Shown in pieces: positions 61,109-64,000 of a stretch of DNA of 64,000 nucleotides. The position numbers were made by a program, and so were the translations under genes. The stretch's first letter is position 1, and the number at the start of each line of letters is the position of its first letter. The DNA is from an uncultured Desulfovibrio sp. (GTDB lineage Bacteria > Desulfobacterota > Desulfovibrionia > Desulfovibrionales > Desulfovibrionaceae): the NCBI GenBank assembly GCA_913060505.1, contig CAJXRQ010000005.1:62001-126000 (forward strand). Direction: 5' to 3'. The notes under the pieces were generated by a model. The model made no database searches. It was not told where the DNA came from and saw only the letters and a list, made by a program, of their open reading frames with translations.

Positions 61109-62284
61109 ATGCCCAGACCGGACAAGCTCGTCATCGACAACATCATGGAAAGTCTGCCTGTAGGTATTCTGGTCATCCAACCGGACGGCATAATCGCTGC
61201 GGCCAACCCGATGGCAGCCGAAATTCTGGATCTGCCCGACCAGCTGCTTGTCGGCGTACCGTGGCGCGAACTCTTTCTTGAAAACGAAAAAGCCGAAGAA
61301 GCTTCAGGCCTGGTGGATGCCATTCTTGAAGCAGTCCAGCGCGAGGCAATAGGGTTGCGCAAAAGCATCACGCATCAGCATCCGGACGGCAGGACAGCCC
61401 ATCTGCTGGTAACCACTTCCTACATTAAGGATGGGGATCGTATCGTTGCCGTGGTCCTTCTGCTGGAAGATGAGACCGAACGCCTGGAAATGCTGCAAAG
61501 GGAAAACCTGCATCTTCGGGAAATCCACCAACTCCAGGATGAACGCGTCAAGGGATTGAACAAGCTGGCGCTTTCCGTGGCGCACCAAATACGCAATCCG
61601 CTCATGACCATCGGCGGATTCAGCACAATGCTGCTTCGTGAACTGGACGACAACTCTCCACACACCTACCACCTGAAAACCATCCTCAAGGAAGCGCATC
61701 GACTGGAAAATGTCGTTGATTCCGTTCGTGATTTCGCCAGGTTGCGTCCGGCAAGGCGCTCCCGCGTGCCGTCATGTATTCTGCTGGCCGAACTGGAACA
61801 ACATGCCAGTCAGAGGGCAGAACAGGAGAATAGAACGGTGGAATGGATAACGGCCTGCCCCATCGTGGACTTTTTCGTGGATCACGAAATGTTCCTCAAG
61901 GCCATGCAGGCACTGGTGGACAATGCTTTCGATTTCACGGAATGCCCGACCGTAGAGTTGCGGGTCATGGCCGCCTCGGAAGATGACGCCTGTGTCATAA
62001 CGGTTTGTGACAACGGCATGGGGGTTTCGCAGGAACACCTGCCCTATGCGTTCGATCCCTTTTATTCCAGCAAGCCGAATGGCACCGGCATGGGGCTTCC
62101 CACGGCTCGGCGCATCATTGCCGAGCACGGCGGCACCCTGACCTTGCACAACACGGAAAGCGGCGCTGAAGCCATGGTAACCATGGGACCGGAAGCATTG
62201 ATCTTTTCGGACTCTACGGAAAAACGGGAAATCTCGGCGGCACCGAAAAATCTCCTGAACGGGCAGGAACACAACACTCTTTAA
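61109..62284 (+). CDS. Soluble PAS-domain histidine kinase
   Basis: A 391-residue cytoplasmic kinase. PAS domain at residues 10-125 (I-I-A-A-A-N-P-M-A-A-E-I), a coiled-coil linker, H box A-L-S-V-A-H-Q-I-R-N-P-L-M, and ATPase motifs V-D-N-A, D-N-G-M-G-V and G-T-G-M-G-L. There are no membrane segments, so it senses an internal signal. AAGGAA 6 bases before the ATG at 61109 supports the start. No response regulator is adjacent. It is divergent from ugpB. Confidence 0.9.
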   Translation: MPRPDKLVIDNIMESLPVGILVIQPDGIIAAANPMAAEILDLPDQLLVGVPWRELFLENEKAEEASGLVDAILEAVQREAIGLRKSITHQHPDGRTAHLLVTTSYIKDGDRIVAVVLLLEDETERLEMLQRENLHLREIHQLQDERVKGLNKLALSVAHQIRNPLMTIGGFSTMLLRELDDNSPHTYHLKTILKEAHRLENVVDSVRDFARLRPARRSRVPSCILLAELEQHASQRAEQENRTVEWITACPIVDFFVDHEMFLKAMQALVDNAFDFTECPTVELRVMAASEDDACVITVCDNGMGVSQEHLPYAFDPFYSSKPNGTGMGLPTARRIIAEHGGTLTLHNTESGAEAMVTMGPEALIFSDSTEKREISAAPKNLLNGQEHNTL

Positions 62285-62319
62285 GCTGGTTGCCGAAACC
62301 TGTCCGATCTTCAGAACGC

Positions 62320-62934
62320 TTATCGGTCAGCTTCCGATGTATCGTCCACAAGCATGCCTTGCCGGACGGCCCGGTCCAACATTTCCAGCACCACGGGCCA
62401 AAGCTTTGGCGCTCCTTGCTGAACCTGTCCCATACGCACCAGAACGCGGCTTTTGGGGATGTTGTAGAGAGACCAAGTGCCGCCGCCGGTCTGCATGTTC
62501 TGCAAAAGTACCTGAAAGCGGTCCAGCGAATTGGCAAAACGGGCGTCCAGCGTTTCGCAGGCTTCAAACTCGTCCCAAAGCGCCCGCATCCCACGCTCCT
62601 GATCTTCGGGCAACAAGCCGAATATGCGGTCCGCGGCTGCCTGCTCCCGTTCAGCCTTATCCTCATATCCCTTGGTATCGTAGCAGAACGTGTCGTCCGC
62701 ATCGATTTCCACTACGTCGTGGATAAGCATCATCTTCATGACGTGACACTGGTCCACTCCGTCCGGGGCGTATTCCATCAGAAACATGGACATGACACTC
62801 ATGTGCCATGAATGTTCCGCACTGTTCTCACGGCGGGAGCCGTCCATGATCAGGTTGCGACGCAACACGGTCTTGAGACCATCCAGGGTGTCGGAGAATT
62901 CAATCTGGCGCAAAAGCCGTTCATTCAGGTCCAT
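62320..62934 (-). CDS. HD-domain protein, YfbR-like 5'-nucleotidase
   Basis: A 204-residue HD hydrolase: E-H-S-W-H-M, L-I-H-D-V-V-E-I-D and the late Asp in N-S-L-D-R-F form the metal site. This branch (HD_3) contains dNMP 5'-nucleotidases. The ATG at 62934 has AGGA 8 bases before it; the longer frame overlaps the nitroreductase gene. Confidence 0.85.
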   Translation of the reverse strand: MDLNERLLRQIEFSDTLDGLKTVLRRNLIMDGSRRENSAEHSWHMSVMSMFLMEYAPDGVDQCHVMKMMLIHDVVEIDADDTFCYDTKGYEDKAEREQAAADRIFGLLPEDQERGMRALWDEFEACETLDARFANSLDRFQVLLQNMQTGGGTWSLYNIPKSRVLVRMGQVQQGAPKLWPVVLEMLDRAVRQGMLVDDTSEADR

Positions 62935-63008
62935 GCTCTTTCCTGCCTGCTGTATGGGGGATGATGAGGATTGCCGGGGCTTATCAAAAACACGGATCAA
63001 AGAAAAGG

Positions 63009-63042
63009 GCCTCCCGGCGTAACAAACGCCAAAGAGGCCCGA
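63009..63042 (-). terminator. Terminator of the nitroreductase gene
   Basis: Minus strand: GGGCCTC / GAGGCCC stem with inner GGCG / CGCC pairing, then TTTTCTTTG. Confidence 0.88.
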
Positions 63043-63062
63043 AATCATTATACTTATATTTT

Positions 63063-63890
63063 TTACAACGACACACGGTGGACCGGCAACGTATCTCGCT
63101 GTATGCACCGGTGATAGGTCTCGTCCGGCTTGCCGAACAACATCACATAGCCAAGCTCGTGATCATCCGGAATTCCCAGAAGCCCCGGCAGTTCCGGCGC
63201 TATCCCCTTCATGACCCAAAAGGCAAAGCCGTCCCATAGCGTACCAAGACCGATACTGTTGGCAAACAACTCGAAATAGGAAAGGCTGATGAGACAGTCT
63301 GCCTGAGGCGTCGGGCTGCTCTTTGGTGAAGAGGCCATGATCATATGTGGCGCCCCGCGGAAAATAACGTCTATACCTCGTTCGTCCCAAAGCTTCAGAA
63401 AAGCCTCGAACTCGGCGCCCCGCTCCCTGGTGCGCCCCGCGGCAACGGCCTTGCGAATTGCCTCCATGCATGCGTTACGAACCTTGTCCATGACAGCCGG
63501 ATCATCCACCACGGTAAAATGGGTCTGCATATTGTTTTTGCCGGTGGGAGCGCTTGATATGACGTTCAACAGGCGGTCCAGCACCTCCGGCTCCACGGCC
63601 TCCTTCTTGTAACGACGCACAGTCCGGCGGCCCCGTATGAGTTGTTCCATTTGTGCGTCTGTCGGCAGATTGTCCAACGGCAGACTGTCGTCCGGGTTCC
63701 TGCCCAGAATGGAAAGTGCAGCAACCGGGCAGATTGCCAGACAGTGCTGGCAACGCAAGCAGAATTTTTCCCGGCCGTTGGCGATTACCGGAAAACCCTC
63801 TTCCCCCATGGCGATGACCCGCATGGGACATCCCGTAGCACACTCACCACACTGAACACAGCGATTCTGATCTATGGAAAATTCAAGCAT
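63063..63890 (-). CDS. Ferredoxin-nitroreductase fusion
   Basis: A 275-residue flavoprotein. Two 4Fe-4S motifs come first (C-V-Q-C-G-E-C-A-T-G-C-P and C-L-R-C-Q-H-C-L-A-I-C-P), followed by an FMN-binding nitroreductase domain (R-R-T-V-R-R-Y at about residue 88, S-S-A-P-T-G-K-N, G-L-G-T). Clostridial and sulfate-reducer proteins of this layout use ferredoxin electrons; the substrate is unknown. AAGGAG is 5 bases before the ATG. Confidence 0.92.
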   Translation of the reverse strand: MLEFSIDQNRCVQCGECATGCPMRVIAMGEEGFPVIANGREKFCLRCQHCLAICPVAALSILGRNPDDSLPLDNLPTDAQMEQLIRGRRTVRRYKKEAVEPEVLDRLLNVISSAPTGKNNMQTHFTVVDDPAVMDKVRNACMEAIRKAVAAGRTRERGAEFEAFLKLWDERGIDVIFRGAPHMIMASSPKSSPTPQADCLISLSYFELFANSIGLGTLWDGFAFWVMKGIAPELPGLLGIPDDHELGYVMLFGKPDETYHRCIQRDTLPVHRVSL

Positions 63891-64000
63891 TTTTTACTCC
63901 TTTACACGAAAAAAAGCATATCGCAGAACTCCTATCACAAATCAATGTCCGGTTAAGCAACCACTTTCCGGACAGGAGGCATCTCCCTTTACTCGATAGA

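Overview
The window reads as chromosome of a sulfate-reducing bacterium of the Desulfovibrionaceae (Desulfovibrio / Pseudodesulfovibrio type). This rests on a molybdenum aldehyde oxidoreductase whose eight [2Fe-2S] cysteines sit at the same residue numbers as in the Desulfovibrio gigas enzyme, a maturation gene set known from Desulfovibrio, a TunR-like regulator built from a recombinase fold plus MOP domains, a CISM-type molybdoenzyme for sulfur compounds, and many exported solute-binding proteins and two-component proteins. Names come from recognising motifs and gene order by eye; no database search was run.

Layout. 1-8.6 kb: mixed genes (glycosyltransferase, PD-(D/E)XK nuclease-like protein, rsgA, two orphan solute-binding proteins, an amidohydrolase, an unknown protein). 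8.8-11.9 kb: an AT-rich segment bounded by a direct repeat of the tRNA-Asp 3' end plus its terminator. It carries a glycosyltransferase, a eukaryotic-like protein kinase and a frameshifted small gene, and looks like a decayed genomic island. 11.9-12.1 kb: tRNA-Asp and tRNA-Val. 12.1-30.9 kb: a molybdenum block. It holds aldehyde oxidoreductase with a nucleotidyltransferase-HD fusion, XdhC, an AMP-forming ligase, a radical SAM protein, a C_GCAxxG_C_C protein, a methyltransferase, a rubredoxin-like protein and a large flavin/Fe-S protein. Molybdopterin-binding protein, modABC with a second modA/modB pair, and the divergent TunR-like regulator follow.

31-38.4 kb: a TetR gene with two operators, a SulP transporter with an unusual insert, a cytidylate-kinase-like/receiver fusion, a histidine kinase, two single receivers and a degenerate kinase, all on one strand and probably one phosphorelay. 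38.6-42.2 kb: a glycosyltransferase pseudogene, a peroxiredoxin, an exported FmdE-like protein and a small membrane protein. 42.4-49.9 kb: a respiratory cluster with cytochrome c, a Tat-exported molybdoenzyme, a four-cluster ferredoxin, a cytochrome b, a triple-rhodanese protein, a membrane-anchored rhodanese-thioredoxin fusion, a TorD-like chaperone and a CstR-like repressor. Two ATACCC-N5-GGGTAT palindromes lie in its promoter. This suggests persulfide-controlled polysulfide or thiosulfate metabolism.

50-53.2 kb: a solute-binding protein, then ilvBN preceded by two complete tandem attenuators, each with a Val/Ile/Leu-rich leader peptide and its own terminator. 53.4-64 kb: a sodium symporter, a ugpBAEC-type sugar-phosphate ABC operon with a SorC regulator and a HAD phosphatase, a soluble PAS histidine kinase, an HD-domain nucleotidase and a ferredoxin-nitroreductase fusion.

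The strongest candidates for undescribed biology are the double attenuator, the CstR-type rhodanese/respiratory cluster, the molybdenum-enzyme maturation set, and the tRNA-bounded kinase island.
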